IMG/VR virus record: IMGVR_UViG_3300042934_000153
Span: 1 to 43,193 of that record
DNA from: a virus
Strand: one strand, 5' to 3'
DNA length: 43,193 nt
Positions within the stretch are counted from its first letter, which is position 1. Each line of letters begins with the position of its first letter. Under the pieces are notes generated by a model. It was not told where the DNA came from. It saw nothing but the letters and a program-made list of their open reading frames with translations, and made no database searches. Positions 36,390 through 43,193 of this stretch are shown here, piece by piece. The translations under genes were made by a program, and so were the position numbers.

Positions 36390-37652
36390 TTATATAGCTG
36401 TCTTATTCAGTGAAAACCAGTTCGCGCCCCAATTGAAAGATACCTCCATATTGGACCCAGCAATATTCGGACGAATCATCATGCCGCCAAGCAAAATTTT
36501 ATTGGTGCTATCACTTCGAGTGAAGGCAATCCCCATCGTATTTTGCGATTGTTCCAATAAGGACCATTTGTCTTGGTGGGGTACACCGTTAAAGGTTGCT
36601 GTTCCGTTGATCATAGAAGGGTTCACCTCAACGATGTTTAGGACGCTTCCTTGTCCGGCGACGTCAATAGACTTCGCGGCCTTCCACTCACCTGCAACGG
36701 CGTTATTTGTTAAGGTGATCCGGCTTTGGTTCGCGGTTGTCGCCTTAATGATGCCAAGCGGTTTTTCCGCCGCTGTAGCTACACCCGTGGAAAGGAAACT
36801 TGAATTGCGAATATCTAGCAGGCATTGCCCAAAGATACGGACTTGATGAATGTATTTAGATCCCTCGAAGTCGATTCCGTCAAAGTCCACATTTGCTACA
36901 GTTCCGGTAGTGCCAGTGATATAGTCCTTACCGAGCGTAACCACACCAACGTCATCATTATTGGCCCCTTGGTTATCGCCGCCTGTAGCCTGCCCGAGCC
37001 TAAAATGAATCCCGCCAGCTCCCGGAGCAACCCATACAAAGCCGTCTTTCCCTCGACCCCAACAATTGATAAAGGTTAAGTCGCTACCGCTCTGTGGTCC
37101 TGTCCGAATGTTATAAGGCAAGCCCACAAGGTTGGCCCGGCAATTGTAATACATAGATCCGTAGCAGTTATTCACAAGGTCGAACGCTATAGGCATTCTC
37201 TCGATTGTCACGTTTTTAACCTCGAATTGCCGCATACCATCCAGCTTTAAGGCTGCTGTTGTGCCTGTCACCCAGCTAGTAGAACCCTCGATAAAAACGT
37301 CTTGGATGTAACCAGAGGGGGCTATCCCGCTGCCTGAAGCGCCCGGACCAATTACGATAGCATCATATGTGTAGGCGTCCGGCTTAATCCGGGTGAGCTT
37401 ACCACCTGCGCCCTTGATCATGACATTGTTACTGACCGCCGTTAGCGTGGTTGTGGTTCTGAATGTACCCGCCGGAAGCTCGAGCGGTAAGCCTCTTGCA
37501 ATAGATCGGTCGATAGCCTTCTGTAGCGCTGCTGTATCGTCTGCAACGCCGTCACCTTTTACATTCCGAGGCTTAACCACTTGAGACATAAACTCGCTCA
37601 GGTAATCTCTCAGCTCAAGGGAAACCCCAATAAGATCATGAATAAAACTCAC
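36390..37652 (-). CDS. Right-handed beta-helix spike (pectate-lyase-like fold)
   Basis: 420 aa. KPRNVKGDGVADDTAALQKAIDRSIARGLPLELPAGTFRT, by parts the classic N-terminus of phage beta-helix spikes, followed by repeated short strands (IKGAGGKLTRI, VFIEGSTSW, VKNVTIERM, DLTFINCWG). It has no obvious enzyme site. Encoded amid head genes, so probably a head spike or a displaced tail spike, like head fibres of phi29-type phages. Confidence 0.7.
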   Translation of the reverse strand: MSFIHDLIGVSLELRDYLSEFMSQVVKPRNVKGDGVADDTAALQKAIDRSIARGLPLELPAGTFRTTTTLTAVSNNVMIKGAGGKLTRIKPDAYTYDAIVIGPGASGSGIAPSGYIQDVFIEGSTSWVTGTTAALKLDGMRQFEVKNVTIERMPIAFDLVNNCYGSMYYNCRANLVGLPYNIRTGPQSGSDLTFINCWGRGKDGFVWVAPGAGGIHFRLGQATGGDNQGANNDDVGVVTLGKDYITGTTGTVANVDFDGIDFEGSKYIHQVRIFGQCLLDIRNSSFLSTGVATAAEKPLGIIKATTANQSRITLTNNAVAGEWKAAKSIDVAGQGSVLNIVEVNPSMINGTATFNGVPHQDKWSLLEQSQNTMGIAFTRSDSTNKILLGGMMIRPNIAGSNMEVSFNWGANWFSLNKTAI

Positions 37653-37683
37653 AGCGGTACACCTCCAAACTATCCATTTTTAT

Positions 37684-37986
37684 TTATTTCTCTAGTGCTG
37701 CAATTTCTTCTCTCAAGCGGTCAATGCCCATAAGATGTGAGGATTTAATACCCAGCTCTTTAGCTTGAGCGCGAAGGGCTTTCAACTCTTCCTCGTCGTC
37801 CGGCTCCGGCTCACCCTCGATCAATTCACTTTCATATCCAAGGGCAATTAATTTCTCGATAACCGCTTTGTCTTCAGTCTCGAATACACCGTCAACGAAT
37901 GCACATAGATTTTTGTTTTCTGTTGCATCCCATACCATGTGTGTATATTGTCTTACGCCGTGTCCCGGCTGGATCGCGAATTTCAT
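37684..37986 (-). CDS. Small protein with C-terminal HeH/Rho-N-like helices, 100 aa
   Basis: Start MKFAIQPGHGVRQYTHMVW at 37986 with TTGGAGG upstream. Acidic linker EGEPEPDDEEELK, then ALRAQAKELGIKSSHLMGIDRLREEI, a helix-extended-helix/SAP-like module frequent in small phage head proteins. Lies directly downstream of a terminator. Confidence 0.6.
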   Translation of the reverse strand: MKFAIQPGHGVRQYTHMVWDATENKNLCAFVDGVFETEDKAVIEKLIALGYESELIEGEPEPDDEEELKALRAQAKELGIKSSHLMGIDRLREEIAALEK

Positions 37987-37998
37987 CGTATAACCTCC

Positions 37999-38020
37999 AA
38001 AAAGGGGGCATAGCGCCCCC
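37999..38020 (-). terminator. Terminator after capsid genes
   Basis: Minus strand GGGGGC-GCTAT-GCCCCC stem followed by TTTTT. Probably trims expression between major capsid and appendage genes. Confidence 0.8.
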
Positions 38021-38029
38021 AATTATTTA

Positions 38030-38197
38030 TTATGTGGAAATGATGCCAGCCGCGCGGAGTTTCGCCAACAATGCGTTATGGTCGGCGATAATTTGAGCCA
38101 AGGTTGCGCCGCCTGCTGTATCCGCTTGTGCGGGTTGCGCAAGGATCTTAGATAGTTCCGGCTGAATACCGACGTTATCCAACAATGGGTTAGCCAT
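38030..38197 (-). CDS. Small head protein, 55 aa
   Basis: AAGGAGTGAACACA before ATG. Begins MANPLLDNVGIQPELSKIL and ends TLAQIIADHNALLAKLRAAGIIS, a helical end reminiscent of head-fibre/decoration anchor segments. Sits between the capsid gene and the spike genes, so it may anchor an appendage. Confidence 0.6.
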   Translation of the reverse strand: MANPLLDNVGIQPELSKILAQPAQADTAGGATLAQIIADHNALLAKLRAAGIIST

Positions 38198-38226
38198 TTG
38201 TGTTCACTCCTTTTGTTAGGATAAGA

Positions 38227-38242
38227 GGGGCATTGCTGCCCC
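38227..38242 (-). terminator. Attenuator-like hairpin after major capsid gene
   Basis: Minus strand GGGGCA-GCAA-TGCCCC followed by TCTTATC. The short U tract suggests partial termination or mRNA 3'-end protection. Confidence 0.5.
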
Positions 38243-38249
38243 ATTGACA

Positions 38250-39194
38250 TTAGGAAGTAGCAAGGCCAGTGATTGTACCGTGAAGCGCGATGGAGCCATG
38301 ATCCAATCCGAACTGTCCGAAGATTTGACCCTCTTCCGCCGCGCCAGTTTTGGACAACTCTTCATAGAAGAAATTACCCTTGCCCGGTACTGGTTGGAAA
38401 ACAGGGCGGATTGCGGACATATCGAAGAATCCAAGGTTCGCCTGCGGGTTGTGACGGTTAAGAGCGATACCGATGTTCCCGAAGTCTGTCTCGATTTGCT
38501 TGATGTTCACACCGCCTACGTTACGATCTGTAGGAGCGTATGCGTAAAGGTTAGTAAGAGCTTGTTTTTGGAACGAGTTACACCAAATGACCATGTTCTG
38601 GAACAATGCGCCATTGTCGTACATGCCGCGCAAAATGTTCTGAATCATAGTTTTGGAAAGGGCCGCACCTGCTGCCGCGATTGTTGTCGCTGCTGCGTTG
38701 TACATACCGCGCGTTTTGTTGGCTACTGCCGCAGAGGTGGAGATTGCGTATACACCGTTCAAGCAAGTAAACTCGGCATCGCGAGCGATTTTCCCAAGTT
38801 GACGAGCAATTTGGAAATCCTTCTCGGATGGTACGTTGTTGCTTTGTCCCGCTGTGTTGATGCCGGACATCCGTGTACCGTTGGAAAGTTTCAGGTAGGA
38901 AATAGAAACCTTCTCATGGAATACTTGTGTCACGTTCTTGGACTGGTCGCGAACGTAGTTGATAGCCGTCGGAGCTGTCAGGGAAGCAGTCTCCGTGATA
39001 GCTGGTTGCGCTGCTGCCGGATAGCTGTATTGGGAGTCGATTGCAAATTCGAAGTTCTGTGTCTGCAAACCTCCGTTAGTTAATCCGCCGATCATTGTCA
39101 AAAACGGTGTTTGTTCCGCATCTACTGTGAAAAGCTCCCCAGAGTAGTTCGGTAGGTTCCATGTTGTGCCGCCGCCAGTTACGTTTGTAGGCAT
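38250..39194 (-). CDS. Major capsid protein (SU10/DUF5309-like)
   Basis: 314 aa, HK97 fold expected. LFTVDAEQTPFLTMIGGL, ITETASLTAPTAINYVRDQ, VTQVFHEKVSISYLKLSNG and SSAEFTCLNGVY-type helices match the SU10-like capsid family of Bacillales phages. Follows the scaffold gene. Highest-demand gene of the head operon. Confidence 0.88.
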   Translation of the reverse strand: MPTNVTGGGTTWNLPNYSGELFTVDAEQTPFLTMIGGLTNGGLQTQNFEFAIDSQYSYPAAAQPAITETASLTAPTAINYVRDQSKNVTQVFHEKVSISYLKLSNGTRMSGINTAGQSNNVPSEKDFQIARQLGKIARDAEFTCLNGVYAISTSAAVANKTRGMYNAAATTIAAAGAALSKTMIQNILRGMYDNGALFQNMVIWCNSFQKQALTNLYAYAPTDRNVGGVNIKQIETDFGNIGIALNRHNPQANLGFFDMSAIRPVFQPVPGKGNFFYEELSKTGAAEEGQIFGQFGLDHGSIALHGTITGLATS

Positions 39195-39220
39195 GGTTTA
39201 ATCATCCTCTCAAATTGGTT

Positions 39221-39868
39221 TTATGTTCTTGATTGCAACGCATGGAGCTTATTGCGTATGGCAATTCGCGTTGCCGGGTCCGTGGCTTTCTTTAAATCCT
39301 CTTCAAGTTGTTGCAGTTCTGACAGTCCGCCAGTAGCCCCCGCAGGATTTACCCCGCCGGAAGATGTGCTGCCAACTGTTTTTATTTCCGGGTACTCTGC
39401 TTCTAGCTCTGCGACCGCTTCTTTTAGACCAGTAATAGCCCCGTTTTCGTCAATCGTGACTTTGGAGCGGTCCAGCAGCCTTTCCACGAGCTTTGCATTG
39501 TAACCCTCAAGCGTCTTGATCTCCGCGCTCAATAGGCGGGCATTAGCCTTTTCCATTGTTTCGGTTAGTGCTTTTGTGCTGTTCTTTTGAAAATCTTTGA
39601 TTGCCTTTTCACTCAGTTCATCGTCTGGATTCAGTCCAAGCAATGTTCTAAGCTGTGTTTCATACCCCTTACCCACTAGGCGGTGATTCTTCGCCTCTTC
39701 GCGTAGGCTTTGTACATACTCCTCACTGAACACTTTGCCGCTAGGTGTCGGCGGTGCTGCTGGAGGTGTAGCAGGCGGGGTTGCGGGTGGCGTTGCAGGT
39801 GGGTTCGGATCTCCCGGCTCACCGAAATGTTGAAGGTTAAGTTTTAGTGCTAATGGTTTTTTGAACAT
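39221..39868 (-). CDS. Scaffold protein (GP20-like)
   Basis: 215 aa. After FKKPLALKLNLQHFGEPGD comes a low-complexity PPATPPATPPATPPA stretch, then a helical body (EEYVQSLREEAKNHRLVGKG, LLGLNPDDELSEKAI, TMEKANARLLSAEIKTL) and a C-terminal SELQQLEEDLKKATDPATRI. Placement right before the capsid gene confirms the role. Directs procapsid assembly and is then lost. Confidence 0.88.
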   Translation of the reverse strand: MFKKPLALKLNLQHFGEPGDPNPPATPPATPPATPPAAPPTPSGKVFSEEYVQSLREEAKNHRLVGKGYETQLRTLLGLNPDDELSEKAIKDFQKNSTKALTETMEKANARLLSAEIKTLEGYNAKLVERLLDRSKVTIDENGAITGLKEAVAELEAEYPEIKTVGSTSSGGVNPAGATGGLSELQQLEEDLKKATDPATRIAIRNKLHALQSRT

Positions 39869-39913
39869 CTGTTCATTCTCCCTTTGGCATCTGCCAGTGT
39901 TTTTAGGGTTTCA

Positions 39914-40004
39914 CTTGTCTGGTGGGACTCCAACCCACACACGCGCGGTACCCGGATGGTTACGGCCTCGCTATCTTTTCAGCCCTATTGAAATATACAG
40001 ACAA
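39914..40004 (-). ncRNA. tRNA-like element between terminator and scaffold gene
   Basis: 91 nt. Acceptor TTGTCTG/CAGACAA perfectly paired, T-arm GTGGG-TTGGAGT-CCCAC, and a TTTCA-ATAGGGC-TGAAA hairpin with a 7-nt loop. The D-arm and anticodon arm cannot both be drawn; the middle is long (about 38 nt, with a GGTACC palindrome). No CCA. Probably a tRNA mimic or processing signal. Confidence 0.4.
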
Positions 40005-40014
40005 GGTTTAGCCC

Positions 40015-40048
40015 AATATAAAAGGCCGGGGGATTCTCACCCACGGCC
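40015..40048 (-). terminator. Terminator at end of the Myb/zinc gene
   Basis: Minus strand GGCCGTGGG-TGAGAAT-CCCCCGGCC (8 of 9 pairs) followed by TTTTATATT. The stop codon of the 92-aa gene lies in the loop. Scaffold and capsid expression must pass or restart after it. Confidence 0.75.
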
Positions 40049-40315
40049 CGACAAACGTTGTATTTTCCTGCATACTGATTCCTTCGTGCGGCCTATGGCC
40101 TTACCAATCTCACGGTGACTCATGTCCGTTGTTTGGTATAGGTGCGTAAGCTGCTTCAATTCTTCCTCTGTCCATTCCCGGCGCTTGACTCTTACGTGAG
40201 CAAGGGGAGCGGTAGAAACTCGCTCTTTTCTTGTGCACTTCGGGCAATGCGGGAAGTCCATCTCGACAATAAACTTGATCCGGCAGGCGTGACAATTGTA
40301 CTTAGTAGAAATCAT
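40037..40315 (-). CDS. Zinc-ribbon plus Myb/SANT-like HTH protein, 92 aa
   Basis: CHAC...CPKC zinc ribbon (residues 8-27), then WTEEELKQLTHLYQTTDMSHREIGKAIGRTKESVCRKIQRL, by parts a Myb-like HTH. ATGA overlap with the minor head gene. Probably a DNA-binding protein within the head operon. Confidence 0.7.
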   Translation of the reverse strand: MISTKYNCHACRIKFIVEMDFPHCPKCTRKERVSTAPLAHVRVKRREWTEEELKQLTHLYQTTDMSHREIGKAIGRTKESVCRKIQRLSGRG

Positions 40316-41892
40316 TTATTTATTTTCCTTGTGTACGTAATCCACTTCTCATTATTCGCAATTCTTTCCCAGACCCTATGCCATAGCTCCAACGTTGCGG
40401 TTTGCAAAGATATTTCTTTCCCGTTGATAGGCATCGAGAGTTCTTTCTTCACTTCCGCTTCGTACTCCTTAACCTTATCCTTTAACATCCGCGCTCTTTC
40501 GAATGGTTCAATCTGTTTAAAGTCCTCGCTCAATTGCGCTTCGTATGTGTGATTCTTCGTTACTGCCCGAATTGCCGCCATATTATTCTGGGCCATGACA
40601 TAAATATCCGTGTCACTGAAGGAAGTCCCGCGCGGGTGGTTGTGTGTTAGGATATTGTCCTTTAACACTCCTTTATTGAGTGCGCCTGATATGTCAACTG
40701 TAGCCATTTCGCCACTTTGCCGCCAAACTTCTTGACCTGAAGTGTTGTAAACAATACCAACCTCTTTTTTCAATGGTCGCAACTTGTCTTCTTCCGCTCT
40801 CATTTCTGCAAACTTTTTACCGTTTGTATCAAATGATTCGGCTTTATCTTCAGGCTTGAGCGCATCCCTATAGTCAGTCTGTAACTCGTTCCAGCGCTCA
40901 CTATTGGCTGATTTCATGCGCCTAAAGCCGCCTAAAGTTTTGGGGGCTTCTTCTCCGAGGACAAGTTTATAGCGTTGGAACTGCATACGATCCGCGCGAA
41001 GCTTTCTTTGTTCAGATTGACGGTTATTGTACGCTTCGACGGCTTTTTTCGAACGGTCATCGACATTGAAAGGACGATTAGAAAACCGCCTGTCACCGTC
41101 AGGATCGTCAGCCAAACTAACAATGTAAGGGGCAAGAACGTGCCTACAATTAGGATGAATAACTGCGTGCCCGCTATGAAAGACAATAGACAAAGTTGGA
41201 TAATTAGGGTTCTTTCCGTCAATTGAGTACACCCTTCCCTCATAAACTGAGCAAACAGGACACGGGCTATTGTGCTTGGACATCTTCACAAGGTCATAGC
41301 CCTCATACTGCAATTGGTTCATAGTCGCGGTGTTGGTAGCTTCTCGGGTTGTTGTGCGGGCCACTGTAGCCGCATAAGCATCAAGCGAAATCATTCGCCC
41401 TCGCCTATCTTTAACACCGTTTAGTCCCTCTTGGACTAGACGCTGCTTGACTAACTTTGCCGCCTCTTTAACCGTTGCGCCCGTTGCTTGCTTTTGTGCG
41501 ATGGCCTCAAGCCCCGCTTGCCTTACAACGTCCTCAACCTGCCGACCTACAAATGAGATACCGCTAAGCAGCATAGATTGCGTATTAGCCGTTAGGATCT
41601 CCACAGAGGCCGTGTGTAGCCTCGCAAATGCTTCAATCCCCCTAACACTCACACCCATAGCCGCAAGCGCCTGAGCAGTTTCCTGAGCGCCTAGTGAATA
41701 GGATTCATTGATTGCATCTTGGACCCAGCGGTCCGAATATACTCTAAGCTGCCGCAAAATGGTATTGACCTGCTTTAGTAAAGTCTCTTGATACCAAGTC
41801 ACGTTTCCGCGAGCTTCTTTCAAGGCAATGAGCTGGACAAGGCGCTGTTGTGCTTCTTGGTAGACCTTGATTAAGCGTTCTTCATTGGTCAT
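40312..41892 (-). CDS. Minor head protein (Phage_min_cap2-like) with JAMM-like C-terminal domain
   Basis: 526 aa from MTNEERLIKVYQEAQQRL at 41892; the start overlaps the zinc gene by 11 bp. Residues 1-270 match Phage_min_cap2/SPP1 gp7-type proteins (WVQDAINESYSLGAQETAQAL; ARTTTREATNTATMNQLQYEG; SPCPVCSVYEGRVYSI; VIHPNCRHVLAPYI). The last 170 residues contain GEMATVDISGAL and ILTHNHPRGTSFSDTDIYVM, the HxHPxGx(4)D pattern of JAMM/RadC metallo-proteins. Portal-binding, injected with DNA in SPP1; the extra domain may be an injected effector. Confidence 0.82.
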   Translation of the reverse strand: MTNEERLIKVYQEAQQRLVQLIALKEARGNVTWYQETLLKQVNTILRQLRVYSDRWVQDAINESYSLGAQETAQALAAMGVSVRGIEAFARLHTASVEILTANTQSMLLSGISFVGRQVEDVVRQAGLEAIAQKQATGATVKEAAKLVKQRLVQEGLNGVKDRRGRMISLDAYAATVARTTTREATNTATMNQLQYEGYDLVKMSKHNSPCPVCSVYEGRVYSIDGKNPNYPTLSIVFHSGHAVIHPNCRHVLAPYIVSLADDPDGDRRFSNRPFNVDDRSKKAVEAYNNRQSEQRKLRADRMQFQRYKLVLGEEAPKTLGGFRRMKSANSERWNELQTDYRDALKPEDKAESFDTNGKKFAEMRAEEDKLRPLKKEVGIVYNTSGQEVWRQSGEMATVDISGALNKGVLKDNILTHNHPRGTSFSDTDIYVMAQNNMAAIRAVTKNHTYEAQLSEDFKQIEPFERARMLKDKVKEYEAEVKKELSMPINGKEISLQTATLELWHRVWERIANNEKWITYTRKINK

Positions 41893-42064
41893 TTTTAAAC
41901 ACCCTATCCCCAACGAAATACCAAACGCCGTTCTTGCCTTGCGTTGCAATCACTTCGCCACAATCGCAGCATGTTATTTCATTCGCGCGTTCCATCATTG
42001 GAGGGTCCACCATTTGAAATGAGCCACAACATGGAACCGTGAAAAATTTGTTTAATAGCTGCAT
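41882..42064 (-). CDS. Zinc-ribbon protein, 60 aa
   Basis: AAGGAGGGG before ATG. VPCCGSF...ITCCDCGEVIATQ gives a two-pair cysteine zinc ribbon. Placed between portal-linked genes. Function unknown. Confidence 0.65.
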   Translation of the reverse strand: MQLLNKFFTVPCCGSFQMVDPPMMERANEITCCDCGEVIATQGKNGVWYFVGDRVFKNDQ

Positions 42065-42076
42065 TTCAACCCCTCC

Positions 42077-42433
42077 TTATGGACTCAACAACCTTTCAAG
42101 GCGCTGGATCTCCTTTTGCTGGTACTGGATGCAGTCTATAAGCTCCTCGATGACCATCAAGCGCCAATCATATTTTTCATCAGGGCATTGGTCCAAAGTA
42201 TGACCGTACTTTTCAAGGCCCTTGTCTGTCTGCTTGTTTAGCATTTCAATAATGCGGCCTTTAACGGTATCTCTTCGGTATGTGGTAAAACCGATGTTCT
42301 CAGCTATTTTGGACAGTTCGCTAAGTGGAATGACCTGTTCTACCTTATCCCCATTTTTAATTGCAACTAGAGGCGCGCTTTCACAACAACAATAGTCCTC
42401 GTCATTCTCGCAACCATTACAGGTTGTTGACAT
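42077..42433 (-). CDS. MazG-like small protein with N-terminal cysteine cluster
   Basis: 118 aa. N-terminal CNGCENDEDYCCCES cysteine cluster, then KQTDKGLEKYGHTLDQCPDEKYDWRLMVIEELIDCIQY, by parts the KYGxTL...EELxDxxxY signature of small phage MazG-related proteins. TAATG overlap with the portal stop. Confidence 0.65.
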   Translation of the reverse strand: MSTTCNGCENDEDYCCCESAPLVAIKNGDKVEQVIPLSELSKIAENIGFTTYRRDTVKGRIIEMLNKQTDKGLEKYGHTLDQCPDEKYDWRLMVIEELIDCIQYQQKEIQRLERLLSP

Positions 42434-43193
42434 TACTCTTCACCCGCCTTTGGCTTTGCCGCTGGTTTATTAGGATCATTGAACGGCGTATCCATTCCCT
42501 TTAACGGGTCCGCTGCTGCATCATCTTCCCGAATCGCCTCAAGTTCTTTCTCCGCGTCTTCCTCACTCAGCCCATCGAATACCATTAGGGCGCGTTTCAT
42601 GCTCATTGTGGCCTTATTACCTGTCCGGCTTGCCATAATGTCGGCCTCTTCCTTTGGATCGTTAGGAAGGCCATCGAGGAACGTCACAGAAACCGACGTT
42701 TTAGAAAGGTCTACAACATCGTCACCGCCAAGCTTGGAGCAAAGGATAATAGCCTTTTCTAGTGCAGGCTTAAGGCGCATGGATACGCGCTTGACCTTAG
42801 CCAAAGGGCTGACCATCTTAAAGCGTAATGCAGTCCCAGACAACGCGCCGCCATCCTCGTTCTTATCTCCAAGAAGCTGTGAACCCATTTCACTGATTGC
42901 GTGCAGCATATTGATAAGCTGCTCAATCATATTAAAGTTAGCGTCGAGATGACCGTCCCAAGTTATGTATTTAGCCTCTGCGTCGTTCTTGTCATCGCGT
43001 GGGATGTACCCGCCTAGCTTTAACACCCACTTGCCCGCCTCATTGCGTTCTAGGGCTGACATGGGGCCTGTAACCGTTGGGTCTGCATGTTTGTCCAAGA
43101 TACGGGCAATCTGTCCCAGCCTTACAAGTAGCTCGCTCATGATCGAATCAATATCGGTATAGTCATCCATGCCATGAATGCGGTCCGATGTGA
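42433..43193 (-). CDS. Portal protein, C-terminal part (SPP1 gp6-like)
   Basis: The frame is open to the window edge, so only the last ~252 residues are present (first Met at 43170 is internal). ITWDGHLDANFNMIEQLINMLHAISEMGSQLLG and TALRFKMVSPLAKVKRVSMRLKPALEKAI, by parts, match the stem/crown of SPP1-like portals. Forms the DNA gate of the capsid; the terminase genes should lie beyond 43193. Confidence 0.88.
   Translation of the reverse strand, partial: TSDRIHGMDDYTDIDSIMSELLVRLGQIARILDKHADPTVTGPMSALERNEAGKWVLKLGGYIPRDDKNDAEAKYITWDGHLDANFNMIEQLINMLHAISEMGSQLLGDKNEDGGALSGTALRFKMVSPLAKVKRVSMRLKPALEKAIILCSKLGGDDVVDLSKTSVSVTFLDGLPNDPKEEADIMASRTGNKATMSMKRALMVFDGLSEEDAEKELEAIREDDAAADPLKGMDTPFNDPNKPAAKPKAGEE

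Noticed and set aside
38244-39083. 279-codon plus-strand open frame
   Set aside because: Exactly antisense to the major capsid gene, without a ribosome site; its length reflects codon bias of the opposite strand.
39914-40004. Functional tRNA gene
   Set aside because: No complete D-arm and anticodon arm can be drawn together, T-loop position 56 is G, and CCA is absent.

Overview
The window is a large part of a tailed-phage genome, either a free phage or a (plasmid-)prophage. The host is probably a Bacillales member, best guess a Paenibacillus/Brevibacillus-type host. That guess rests on strong AAGGAGG-type ribosome sites, sigma-A promoters, an ArpU-type late regulator, an XhlA-like holin subunit and an SPP1-like head and replication gene order. 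Almost every gene is on the minus strand, so the region reads from right to left. Virion type is inferred as a long-tailed siphovirus: SPP1-like portal, scaffold, major capsid protein, tail-tube proteins, G/GT frameshift chaperone and an 868-residue tape measure. Terminase, integrase and master repressor are not in the window.

Layout in transcription order (high to low coordinates). 43193-38030: portal (cut by the window edge), small MazG-like and zinc-ribbon proteins, minor head protein with a JAMM-like C-terminus, scaffold, major capsid protein and a small head protein. A terminator and a tRNA-like element lie at 40048-39914. 37986-34155: an unusual group of putative head appendage proteins, comprising a beta-helix spike, an Ig/decoration-like protein and a LamG-like protein with ten 14-residue repeats. 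34153-32399: head-tail connectors and completion proteins. 32396-31244: two paralogous tail-tube proteins. 31240-27994: frameshifted chaperone and tape measure. 27980-27768: a lone plus-strand membrane gene with its own terminator (moron candidate). 27666-21883: distal tail, tail-associated and fibre proteins. 21809-20736: XhlA-like protein, glucosaminidase endolysin and a holin-like protein, closed by a strong terminator.

20660-14258 is the accessory heart of the window. It opens with a promoter covered by two 15-bp palindromes and a 106-nt structured leader. Small zinc-ribbon, membrane and AlpA-like HTH genes follow. Next comes an intergenic island with two tiny plus-strand membrane peptides, a dyad and bidirectional terminators. 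After that lie a ParR-like ribbon-helix-helix protein, a pilin-like membrane protein, a membrane-anchored M23 peptidase and an 898-residue HerA/FtsK-type ATPase resembling type IV secretion ATPases. This last group looks like a DNA-transfer or envelope-spanning module embedded in a phage.

14223-2626 is the early region: RHH regulator, SMC/SbcC-like ATPase, RecT/Bet, MBL-fold nuclease-like protein, HNH endonuclease and SSB. A second promoter at 9276-9248 then drives an RHH protein, an initiator gene with six helically phased iterons (candidate origin), a G39P-type loader, DnaB, the beta clamp, a RuvC-like resolvase and a PRA-PH/MazG-like hydrolase. The ArpU-type late regulator and two small genes follow. 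1270-386 carries no convincing protein gene. Instead it shows promoters, terminators and a roughly 450-nt highly structured RNA with a pseudoknot and a tRNA-like domain, which is the most striking non-coding feature.
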